From assembly GCA_023700845.1 (NCBI GenBank), contig JAMPYD010000003.1, forward strand, positions 1 through 38,171: a stretch of 38,171 bases of DNA, written 5' to 3'. Shown one piece after another: positions 22,619 to 29,195 of the stretch (position 1 is its first letter; each line of letters opens with the position of its first letter). The position numbers and the translations under genes were made by a program. The stretch comes from Elusimicrobiota bacterium. Lineage in GTDB: Bacteria; Elusimicrobiota; Elusimicrobia; UBA1565; UBA9628. The notes beneath the pieces are model-generated. The model was not told the origin of the DNA. It worked only from the letters and a program-made list of their open reading frames with translations, and did no database searches.

Positions 22619-22650
22619 CCCCGCCCCTCATATGAGGGGCGGGGTTTTTT
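22619..22650 (+). terminator. Rho-independent terminator of the oxidase operon
   Basis: Positions 22619-22644 form a perfect palindrome with 13-nt arms (CCCCGCCCCTCAT and its complement), followed by TTTTTT at 22645-22650. It ends the plus-strand operon. The last T overlaps the stop codon of the minus-strand gene. Confidence 0.85.
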
Positions 22651-23869
22651 ATTTGGCGAGGCGCTTGCGCAGGGCGTCGACGTAGGCGTTGGGCCCCAGG
22701 GCCCGCAGCGCGGGCGTGTCCTGGCGCGCGAACACCTTGCGCGCGCGCGCGGCGCGGCCGGCGGCGAGCTCGGCCTCGATGACGGCCCACTGATCGCTCG
22801 GCCAGTCCTCGAGGCCTCCCGGCGAGCGCAGGACCTTCCCGTCGCGCACGAAACGCGTCCAGATGAAGTCGAGGGTGCGGCGCGCGTGGGCCTTCTGCGC
22901 GGGCGTGGCCGCCGGCGAGAGCAGGACGGCGCGGGCCATGTCGGCGTTGGGCCCCGAGAACAGGCGCCGGTCGACCTCGGGCAGGCCCGACGCGCGGCGT
23001 CCGGCGTCGTCCTTGGCGAAGTAGGAGGCCCCCTCCTCGACGCGCCCATCGGCCAGGGCGACCTCGCCCATGACCGAGGAGGCGTAGCCGCCGCCGGGCA
23101 AAGACATGAAGGCCTCCACGAAGCGCAGGACGGACGCGGCGCGCGCGGCGTCCGTGGACAGGACGACGGCCGCCTGATCGGCGAGCGTCTTGGCGTGCTC
23201 CGCCGGGGAACGGTGGACTCCGCCCCACACCGCGTCGTCGGGGCCCGGCGCGGGCTCGGGCCGCCGCCGGACGGCCTCGAGCCGCCGCCGGGCGTCGGCC
23301 GCGAACCCGTCGGCCTTGGCGGGGTCCTCCTTCACCGTGCGCGCGATCAGGCTCGCCCACGGCAGCAGCAGCTTGGACGTCAGACGCGCCGCGCCCGCCA
23401 GCTCCCGCCCGTCGGGATGGACCAAGGCCGTCGTCGGCCAGGCCCCCACGCCGTACATGAAGGCCAGGTCGGGCCGCTCGTCGACGTCGGCCCGCGTCGC
23501 CACCAGGTTCTCGGCGATCCACTTCGCCGTCTTCGGGTCCGCGTAGGCCGTCTCCTCCATGACCCGCGCCTCCCGCGACCACACGGGAGCCAGGTGAAGC
23601 AGCACGAGCCTGTCCTGAGCCTTCGCCCGCGCCAGCGCGCCGGGGTAGAACTCGGAGAATTCCACGAGCATCCGCGACGGCGTCCTGTACGCGGGCGCAT
23701 TACCGCGCCCCCACCCCCCCGTCATCCATGAAGGGAAAACGCCGGGGCTGATCGCGATGAGACCGGCGGCCAACGCGCAGACGGACATGATCGCGCCGAG
23801 GATCATCATGACAAGCGCATGAGTGCGTTTGGATTTGAGTTTTTGTTCTTCCGTTCGGTTGTCGGCCAT
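22649..23869 (-). CDS. Membrane-anchored thioredoxin-fold protein lacking the CxxC
   Basis: The 406-residue product has one transmembrane segment (about 20-41) and a thioredoxin-like domain at about 65-165. This domain aligns by eye with that of the YyaL-type protein upstream: ALARAKAQDRLVLLHLAPVWSREARVMEETAY corresponds to the YyaL stretch around STCHWCHVME. Both cysteines are replaced (Ser and Ala), and a cis-Pro-like WPTT remains. The C-terminal 240 residues are helical with no recognised domain. A non-catalytic, possibly scaffolding or regulatory, role outside the cytoplasm is likely. ATG 23869 lies 3 nt after the upstream gene's stop in the same operon (crcB, yyaL-like, this gene). Confidence 0.7.
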   Translation of the reverse strand: MADNRTEEQKLKSKRTHALVMMILGAIMSVCALAAGLIAISPGVFPSWMTGGWGRGNAPAYRTPSRMLVEFSEFYPGALARAKAQDRLVLLHLAPVWSREARVMEETAYADPKTAKWIAENLVATRADVDERPDLAFMYGVGAWPTTALVHPDGRELAGAARLTSKLLLPWASLIARTVKEDPAKADGFAADARRRLEAVRRRPEPAPGPDDAVWGGVHRSPAEHAKTLADQAAVVLSTDAARAASVLRFVEAFMSLPGGGYASSVMGEVALADGRVEEGASYFAKDDAGRRASGLPEVDRRLFSGPNADMARAVLLSPAATPAQKAHARRTLDFIWTRFVRDGKVLRSPGGLEDWPSDQWAVIEAELAAGRAARARKVFARQDTPALRALGPNAYVDALRKRLAK

Positions 23870-23872
23870 GAA

Positions 23873-25936
23873 TCAGTCCATCCTCCGGCGCAATTCCTGG
23901 GGGTCTTCGATAGGAAGCCCGCACGCGTGTTCCACGCATAGGTAGGCTCGTGCTTTGGTCCCTTCAGCGAACTCCTTGACGATCGGTACGATCGTCGATA
24001 ACGCCGCCTTATCGGCTCGTCGATAGGCGGCGAAAACGAGTCCCGGTCCAAGCTTCTCCCGGGCGACGCCGACAAGTTCCTTTCCCCCGGGCAGATCCAT
24101 GTCGGAGATGATCAAAGTCGTCTTCTTCCCGACCGCTCTGTCCCAAGCGGCCAAAAGAAAGGGCATCGCGAGCGGCCGCGAAGTTAAGGAAGCCCCGAAC
24201 CGTTCCAATGTCTCGTCCGCGAAGCGCCGAAACTCCTCGCGGCCCGTCAGATCATAAAGCCGCAAGCAAACGTCGGCCATCACCGAGCTCGGCGCCGGTT
24301 CCACTCCGTCGTGATCCTCTATCGCCCGCGTGAAAAGTTCGCCGCCGTCATTCTGTCCCGTCTGAAAGAGCCCCCCGCCGTCCGCCGCGAAGCGGCGAAT
24401 GGTTTCCATCGCGAGGTCGTTCGCCCAAACGAGATGGCCGGGCTTGAACGAGGCCTCGTACAGCCCCAGCATCCCGTACGCCATGTTCGCATAATCATCC
24501 GCCATGCCGTTGACCGCTTTCTCCCCGTCGCGCCATCGTCGCCATAAGGCTTTCCCGTCGGGCGACGATAATTCGCGGCGGACGAAGTCCGCGGCGCCCT
24601 CGGCGAGCGCCAGATACGTTCCGTTGCCGGTCGCGCCGAAGGCGCGAGCCAGCCCCGCGATCGCGAGCCCGTTCCACGAAGTCAATATCTTGTCGTCCAG
24701 CGAAGGCCGCGGCCGCTTCGCCCGTTCCTCGAACAGCTTGGCCCGCATGACGCCCGCCGTCTTTTCGTCGAGCGCCCCCGGATCCTTCTCGTACAGCACG
24801 CACTTCCCCTCGAACTCCCCATGCGGGTCCGCGATCGCGTTCGAGCCCTCGACCACGCCGTACCTCGCGCAGACCCCCCCCGCGCCGTTCCCCAAGATCG
24901 CCTCGATCTCGGCCTTCCGCCAAAGATAGAACGCCCCCTCCTTCTTATGCCCATGCGGCTCGTCGTACGGCAGGCTGTCCGCGTCTTCCGCGGACCAGAA
25001 CCCCCCGCCCGGGGCCCTCAGGTCCCTCTCGAGATACCCGATCGTGCGCTCCAAGGCTCGTAAAAGCTCCCCGTCCTTCGACACGTTCACCGCGTCGGCC
25101 AGATTCTCGACCAGCTGCGCGTTGTCGTACAGCATCTTCTCGAAATGCGGCACCCGCCACGCGTGGTCCGTCGAGTACCTCGCGTACCCGCCCCCGAGCT
25201 GATCGAACAGGCCTCCCCGCGTCATCGCCCGCAAGGTCTCCACCGCCATGGTCCGCAGGTCGACGTCCCCGGTCCGCGCGTGACGGCGCAGCAGGAAGCG
25301 GACGTTCGCCGGCATCGGGAACTTGGGCGCCTCGCCGAAGCCGCCGTGCTCCGCGTCGAAGGAAGCGCGCAGGGCGGATTCCGCCGCCTCGAGCGCTCCT
25401 TCCTCCGGGCGCCCGCGCGCCGCGTCCGACGCGGAGGCGTACGCCGTCACCGCGCGCGCGAGCCCCGCGGCGTCGTTCTCGATGTCGGCGCGCCGCTCCT
25501 TCCAGAGCGACGCCAGCCTCTCGAGCAGGCTCGTCCACGACGGGCGCCCGTACCGCGAATCCGGCGGGAAGTAGGTGCCCCCATAGAACGGCTTGAGGTC
25601 CGGCGTGAGGAACACGTTCAGCGGCCAGCCGCCCTGACCCGACATCGCCTGCACAGCGGTCATGTACACCTTGTCGACGTCGGGGCGCTCCTCGCGGTCG
25701 AGCTTCACGCAGACGAAATGCCGGTTCATCACCTCGGCGACGGCGGGGACGGAGAAGCTCTCGTGCTCCATGACGTGGCACCAATGGCAGGTCGAGTAGC
25801 CGACCGACAGCAGGATGGGCTTGTCCTCGGCCTTCGCCCGGGCGAAGGCCTCCGGCCCCCACGGGTACCAGTCGACGGGGTTGTCCTTGTGCTGGAGCAG
25901 GTAAGGGCTCTTCTCGGCGGCGAGGCGGTTGGCCAT
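23873..25936 (-). CDS. YyaL-type thioredoxin-domain / (alpha/alpha)6-barrel protein (DUF255)
   Basis: This 687-residue protein matches the usual YyaL/spermatogenesis-associated-protein-20 length and order. The N-terminal DUF255 thioredoxin domain contains SPYLLQHKDNPVDWYPWG, the CxxC at Cys50-Cys53 (STCHWCHVME), REERPDVDKVYM and GGWPLNVFLTPDLKPFYGGTYFP. The rest is a helical barrel related to N-acylglucosamine epimerase-like folds (GGFGEAPKFPMP, GLFDQLGGGYARYSTDHAWRVPHFEKMLYDNA, LTSWNGLAIAGLARA). Its substrate is unknown. The start at 25936 overlaps the crcB stop by ATGA. The downstream neighbour carries a cysteine-less version of the same thioredoxin domain. Confidence 0.9.
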   Translation of the reverse strand: MANRLAAEKSPYLLQHKDNPVDWYPWGPEAFARAKAEDKPILLSVGYSTCHWCHVMEHESFSVPAVAEVMNRHFVCVKLDREERPDVDKVYMTAVQAMSGQGGWPLNVFLTPDLKPFYGGTYFPPDSRYGRPSWTSLLERLASLWKERRADIENDAAGLARAVTAYASASDAARGRPEEGALEAAESALRASFDAEHGGFGEAPKFPMPANVRFLLRRHARTGDVDLRTMAVETLRAMTRGGLFDQLGGGYARYSTDHAWRVPHFEKMLYDNAQLVENLADAVNVSKDGELLRALERTIGYLERDLRAPGGGFWSAEDADSLPYDEPHGHKKEGAFYLWRKAEIEAILGNGAGGVCARYGVVEGSNAIADPHGEFEGKCVLYEKDPGALDEKTAGVMRAKLFEERAKRPRPSLDDKILTSWNGLAIAGLARAFGATGNGTYLALAEGAADFVRRELSSPDGKALWRRWRDGEKAVNGMADDYANMAYGMLGLYEASFKPGHLVWANDLAMETIRRFAADGGGLFQTGQNDGGELFTRAIEDHDGVEPAPSSVMADVCLRLYDLTGREEFRRFADETLERFGASLTSRPLAMPFLLAAWDRAVGKKTTLIISDMDLPGGKELVGVAREKLGPGLVFAAYRRADKAALSTIVPIVKEFAEGTKARAYLCVEHACGLPIEDPQELRRRMD

Positions 25937-26307
25937 CAGCGCCCGCCCAGGACCGCGCCGGCCCGGAACAGGGCCAGGCCCGCCGCGACGCTGAACAGGA
26001 CGTAGCCCCCGGCGCGCAGGGGCGCGACGCGCAGGAGGACGTCGAGCTCCAGGATCAAAGCGGAGAAGGTGGTGTAGGCGCCGCAGAAGCCAGTCATGAG
26101 CAGCAGGCGGCCGTTGGGCCCGCCGAAGCCCCGCTTGGCGGCGGCGGCGTCGATGAACCCGATGAGAAGGCAGCCGCTGAGGTTGACGGCCAAGGTCCCC
26201 CACGGCAGCCAGCCCCCGAAAAGGCCGAACAGCCCCGCCGACAGCGCCCACCGCGCCAGCACGCCCGCGGTCCCGCCGGCCAGAAGGGCGCCTATGCTCT
26301 CGATCAT
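25936..26307 (-). CDS. crcB: Fluoride ion channel CrcB/Fluc
   Basis: This 123-residue protein has four predicted helices. Family motifs are LLAGGTAGVLARWALS, GTLAVNLSGCLLIGF (the conserved Asn) and TGFCGAYTTFSAL (the Phe-box region). It forms dual-topology dimers that export fluoride through the inner membrane. There is no recognisable fluoride riboswitch in front, since the -10 box TAGAAT sits 6 nt before the ATG and leaves no leader. It is the first gene of a three-gene operon with the YyaL-type protein. Confidence 0.92.
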   Translation of the reverse strand: MIESIGALLAGGTAGVLARWALSAGLFGLFGGWLPWGTLAVNLSGCLLIGFIDAAAAKRGFGGPNGRLLLMTGFCGAYTTFSALILELDVLLRVAPLRAGGYVLFSVAAGLALFRAGAVLGGR

Positions 26308-26313
26308 GGAGCC

Positions 26314-26347
26314 ATTCTATCATCCCCCGACGGGCCAATGATATAAT
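26314..26347. promoter_or_regulatory. Back-to-back -10 boxes for crcB and the radical SAM gene
   Basis: On the minus strand TAGAAT (26314-26319) lies 6 nt before the crcB ATG. On the plus strand TATAAT (26342-26347) lies 5 nt before the radical SAM ATG at 26353. Only 45 nt separate the two start codons, so both messages should be leaderless and the two polymerases cannot bind together. Confidence 0.6.
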
Positions 26348-26352
26348 CGCCC

Positions 26353-27327
26353 ATGGCCGTCGACAAAAGGTTCGTCCTCACCGGCGCGAAGAGGGTCCTG
26401 GACTCGCGCCCCATGTACGCGCAGGTCGTCGTCACCGACGACTGCAACCTGACCTGCTCCTACTGCGACGAGTACACCCCGGGCGCGCCGATCATCCCGC
26501 TCGAGACGATGAAGGCAAGAATCGATAAGTTGGATGAGCTCGGCGTCCTCGTCTACGATTTCCTGGGCGGCGAGACGATGATGCATCCGGACATCGCTGA
26601 GCTGGTGCGCCACGTCAAATCCAAGCGCGGCGGCTCGAACCTCGCGACCATCATCACCAACGGGTTCTTGCTCACGAAGAAGAACATCCTCGACCTGAAC
26701 GAAGCCGGTCTCGATTTCATGCAGGTCTCGGTCGACACTCTCCATCCCACCGACTGGTCGGACAAATCGCTGAAATCCGTCCTGCCGAAATTGAAGCTGC
26801 TCGCCGAAACCGCAAAATTCCAAGTGGAAATCCAGTCGGTGCTCAACGAAGAGAACCTCAACAACTACGACGAATTCCGGGCCACTTTGAAAGACCTGCC
26901 TTTCGCATTCGGATTTTCAATTATGCATGGCAAAGGCGGCCAGATCGCCATCAAAGGCGAGAAATATCTGGCGCTGCTCGACAAGTACGGCGTCTTCGAG
27001 GGCGTGAACTTCTACGGCGAGCACCTCAAGGAGATGCTCGCGGGCGATTTCTCCCGCCCGTGGAAGTGCCTCGGCGGCTTCAAGTTCCTCTACGTGACCG
27101 CCGCGGGCTCCATCCAGTGGTGCGCCCAGCAGCGCGGCGTCTCCTTCGACCTGATGAGCGCGACCCCGGAGCGCCTGAGGACGAACAATGTCCACAAGCC
27201 CTGCGAGGCCGGCTGCTCCCTGGGCTGCGTGCGCATGGTCTCCCACACCTTGGGCGAGCCGCTGAAGACCTTCGGCGCCAGCGTCAAGCTCGCGATCGGC
27301 ATGAGCCGGCCCAAGTCTCGTCATTGA
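26353..27327 (+). CDS. Radical SAM protein with a C-terminal cysteine cluster
   Basis: The 324-residue product has the radical SAM motif CNLTCSYC near residue 32. The next segments are GGETMMHPDI (glycine-rich SAM-binding) and TNGFLLTKKNILDLNEAGLDFMQVSVDTLHP. The C-terminal third contains more cysteines: WKCLGGFKFLYVTAAGSIQWCAQQRG and CEAGCSLGCVRM, a pattern like the SPASM or twitch auxiliary iron-sulfur cluster. Such proteins modify peptides, proteins or small molecules. No precursor-peptide gene was found beside it, so the substrate is unknown. The gene starts 5 nt after TATAAT and has no partner in an operon; the HEAT-repeat gene 168 nt downstream has its own -10 box. Confidence 0.85.
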   Translation: MAVDKRFVLTGAKRVLDSRPMYAQVVVTDDCNLTCSYCDEYTPGAPIIPLETMKARIDKLDELGVLVYDFLGGETMMHPDIAELVRHVKSKRGGSNLATIITNGFLLTKKNILDLNEAGLDFMQVSVDTLHPTDWSDKSLKSVLPKLKLLAETAKFQVEIQSVLNEENLNNYDEFRATLKDLPFAFGFSIMHGKGGQIAIKGEKYLALLDKYGVFEGVNFYGEHLKEMLAGDFSRPWKCLGGFKFLYVTAAGSIQWCAQQRGVSFDLMSATPERLRTNNVHKPCEAGCSLGCVRMVSHTLGEPLKTFGASVKLAIGMSRPKSRH

Positions 27328-27335
27328 ATCCGCGG

Positions 27336-27353
27336 CTCGGTCCTGGACCGAGT
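27336..27353. repeat. Palindromic repeat B, copy 2
   Basis: CTCGGTCCTGGACCGAGT is identical over 18 nt to the copy at 12149-12166. It starts 8 nt after the radical SAM stop. There is no T-tract, so a simple terminator is unlikely, though a hairpin could protect the 3' end. Confidence 0.6.
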
Positions 27354-27396
27354 TCTTGATGGATGGCGCCGCGTCGCGCTCGAGCCCGGGAGACAG

Positions 27397-27418
27397 GTTT
27401 ATCTTAAGATAAACGTGC
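27397..27418. repeat. Palindromic repeat A, copy 2 (operator-like)
   Basis: Positions 27397-27414 read GTTTATCTTAAGATAAAC, a perfect 18-nt palindrome, followed by GTGC as at 5418-5439. It lies 67 nt upstream of the TAGACT box of the HEAT-repeat gene and 69 nt after the radical SAM stop. Confidence 0.65.
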
Positions 27419-27481
27419 CGGAGCTGACCAACACCGGGAACGGGAAGTGAAATACCCCTGGCGAAAATCAGGTCGACCTGT

Positions 27482-27487
27482 TAGACT
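27482..27487 (+). promoter_or_regulatory. -10 box of the HEAT-repeat gene
   Basis: TAGACT lies 8 nt before the ATG at 27496, with no Shine-Dalgarno sequence between. The -35 is weak (TGGCGA at 27459-27464), which would suit an activator bound at the palindrome upstream. Confidence 0.4.
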
Positions 27488-27495
27488 GTTCTCCC

Positions 27496-28368
27496 ATGAT
27501 ATTGGCGCTCGCCGCCGTCCTGCTGTCCGCGCCGGCCGCCGCGAACCCGGCGTTCGCGCCGTATCCGCGCTACGGGACCCCCGAGGCGCGCACGGAGGAC
27601 TTCCCGCCGAACGCCAAGCTCCTGGGCGAGGCCGAGGATCCGCTCGCGGCGTTGACCGCCGAGGACGACGACCTGCGCGATGCGCTGAACTCCCCGCCCT
27701 CCCCGGCGTGGCTGATGGGCGGCCTGCGCGCGGGGAACCCGGCCGACCGCCTCGCGGCGGTCAATTCCGCGGCGGTGCCCCGCCACGTCTCCGCGGTCCC
27801 GCCGCTCTCGGCCGTCATGCTCCGTCTCGATGAGCTCCCCGAGATCCGCGCCGCCGCGGCCACGGCCTTGGGACGCATCGGCGACGCGGTCGCCGCCCCC
27901 GCCCTCGGGGAGGCCCTCAGCGATCCCTCGACCGACGTCCGCTACGCCGCCGCTCTGGCCTTGGGCCGCATCCCCGCCGACGGGGCCTCCACCCGCCTGA
28001 CGCGCGCCTTGCGCACCGACAGCTCCTGGTGGGTCCGCTACGCGGCCGTCCTGGCGCTGGGCCGGACCAAGAAAGGCTTCGTCGTGGGCGCGCTCGAGGA
28101 CACCTTGCGCCTCGAGCCGAAGTGGCAGATCCGCATGCTCGCCGTGCGCTCCCTGCAGGACGTGGGCACCCCCCGCGCCGCCGAGGCCGTCGTCCTCGCC
28201 CTACGCGACCGCGACAGCGGCGTGCGCACCGCCGCCGCGCTCGCCCTGGCCGACATCGGCGCGGAAGCCGACCTCCCCTTCCTGAGCGAGGCCCTCAAGG
28301 CCGAGACCGACCTCTCCGCCCGCTCGGCCCAGTCCGCCGCCTTCCGCCGCATCCTCGCCAAGCCCTAG
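27496..28368 (+). CDS. Exported HEAT-repeat protein
   Basis: The 290-residue product has a signal peptide (MILALAAVLLSAPAAANPAFA), a Pro-rich linker region and, from about residue 100, tandem HEAT/PBS-lyase-type repeats. The repeat units read as helix pairs with IRAAAATALGRIGD, VRYAAALALGRIP, VRYAAVLALGRTK, IRMLAVRSLQDVG and VRTAAALALADIG. HEAT repeats make curved protein-binding surfaces, so it is probably a periplasmic or surface scaffold. Its partner cannot be deduced. The stop overlaps that of the convergent lipase-like gene by 3 nt. A palindrome shared with the protease promoter lies upstream, so the two genes may share a regulator. Confidence 0.82.
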   Translation: MILALAAVLLSAPAAANPAFAPYPRYGTPEARTEDFPPNAKLLGEAEDPLAALTAEDDDLRDALNSPPSPAWLMGGLRAGNPADRLAAVNSAAVPRHVSAVPPLSAVMLRLDELPEIRAAAATALGRIGDAVAAPALGEALSDPSTDVRYAAALALGRIPADGASTRLTRALRTDSSWWVRYAAVLALGRTKKGFVVGALEDTLRLEPKWQIRMLAVRSLQDVGTPRAAEAVVLALRDRDSGVRTAAALALADIGAEADLPFLSEALKAETDLSARSAQSAAFRRILAKP

Positions 28369-29195
28369 TCGAGGACGCGGTCGAGCCAGCCTAGGAGCGG
28401 GGGCCGGTATTGGGAAGCCCGGGAGTAGAGGGCCTCGGTGTGGCCGGCGCTGTCGAGCTTCCAGAACTCCTTGGGGCCGGGGGCCAGGTCGAAGAGCCTG
28501 CGGCCCTGGGCGTAGGGGACGATGGGATCGTTCACGGCGTGGAGCATCAGCAGCGGCACCGGCTTGCGGCAGGCGATGAGGCGCTTGGGAGCCCAGCGGT
28601 CGGAGATCAGCAGGGCCGACAGCGGGTACTGGAAGAGCCAGGTCGGCCAGACGCTCCCCAGCTTGATCCGGGCGGTCTCCCGGTAGGACGCGAAGGTCGA
28701 GTCCAGGATCACGCCGCGCACACCTTCCCCCCCGTCGCGGTCGAGAGCGGCGAGCGCGAGCGCGCCCCCGAGGCTTTGGCCCAGGACGATGAGGCGGTCG
28801 CTGGAGCCGCCGGCGCGGGCGCGGGCGAGGCGCAGGGCGGCGACGGAGTCCGACACCGAGCCGGTCAGGGACTTCTTGCCCCCCGAGCCGCCGTAGCCCC
28901 GGTAGTCGAAGGTGAACACGTCGTAGCCCTCGCCCGCGAGCCAATACACGAACAGGTAGTGGCTCGTCATGTTCTCGCCGTTGCCGTGGAAGTGGACGAT
29001 CACGCCCTTCGAGGGCGTCTTGCGGGCGTTGAACCAGATGCCCAGCAGCTCGGTGCCGTCCTCGGACTTGAACCTCGCCTCCTGCCAGTTCCCCTCCTCG
29101 CGCGTCGGGAGGTAGCGGTGGACCTGATCGGGCTGAAGGAAGATGTTCGTGCACCCGGACAAGGCCAGCGCGCAGAGGAGGATCAGCCGTTTCAT
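28365..29195 (-). CDS. Alpha/beta-hydrolase lipoprotein
   Basis: This 276-residue protein has a lipoprotein signal peptide (MKRLILLCALALSGC, Cys15) and an alpha/beta-hydrolase fold. The oxyanion loop is HFHGNGEN, the nucleophile is Ser141 (GQSLGG), and Asp223 (VNDPIVPY) and His252 (GHTEA) complete the triad. It resembles BEM46/ABHD13-like serine hydrolases. It would act on ester or acyl substrates in the envelope. The start overlaps the stop of the DUF4105 gene (ATGA), so the two products are coupled; with an Lnb-like lipoprotein acyltransferase next to it, a role in acyl-chain or lipoprotein turnover is possible, but that is inference. Confidence 0.85.
   Translation of the reverse strand: MKRLILLCALALSGCTNIFLQPDQVHRYLPTREEGNWQEARFKSEDGTELLGIWFNARKTPSKGVIVHFHGNGENMTSHYLFVYWLAGEGYDVFTFDYRGYGGSGGKKSLTGSVSDSVAALRLARARAGGSSDRLIVLGQSLGGALALAALDRDGGEGVRGVILDSTFASYRETARIKLGSVWPTWLFQYPLSALLISDRWAPKRLIACRKPVPLLMLHAVNDPIVPYAQGRRLFDLAPGPKEFWKLDSAGHTEALYSRASQYRPPLLGWLDRVLD

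Noticed and set aside
22619..22644. Palindrome taken as an operator
   Set aside because: The 13-nt arms followed directly by six T after the last gene of the operon fit a terminator much better.
26308..26352. Fluoride riboswitch upstream of crcB
   Set aside because: The -10 box is only 6 nt before the crcB ATG and the divergent gene starts 45 nt away, so there is no room for an aptamer.
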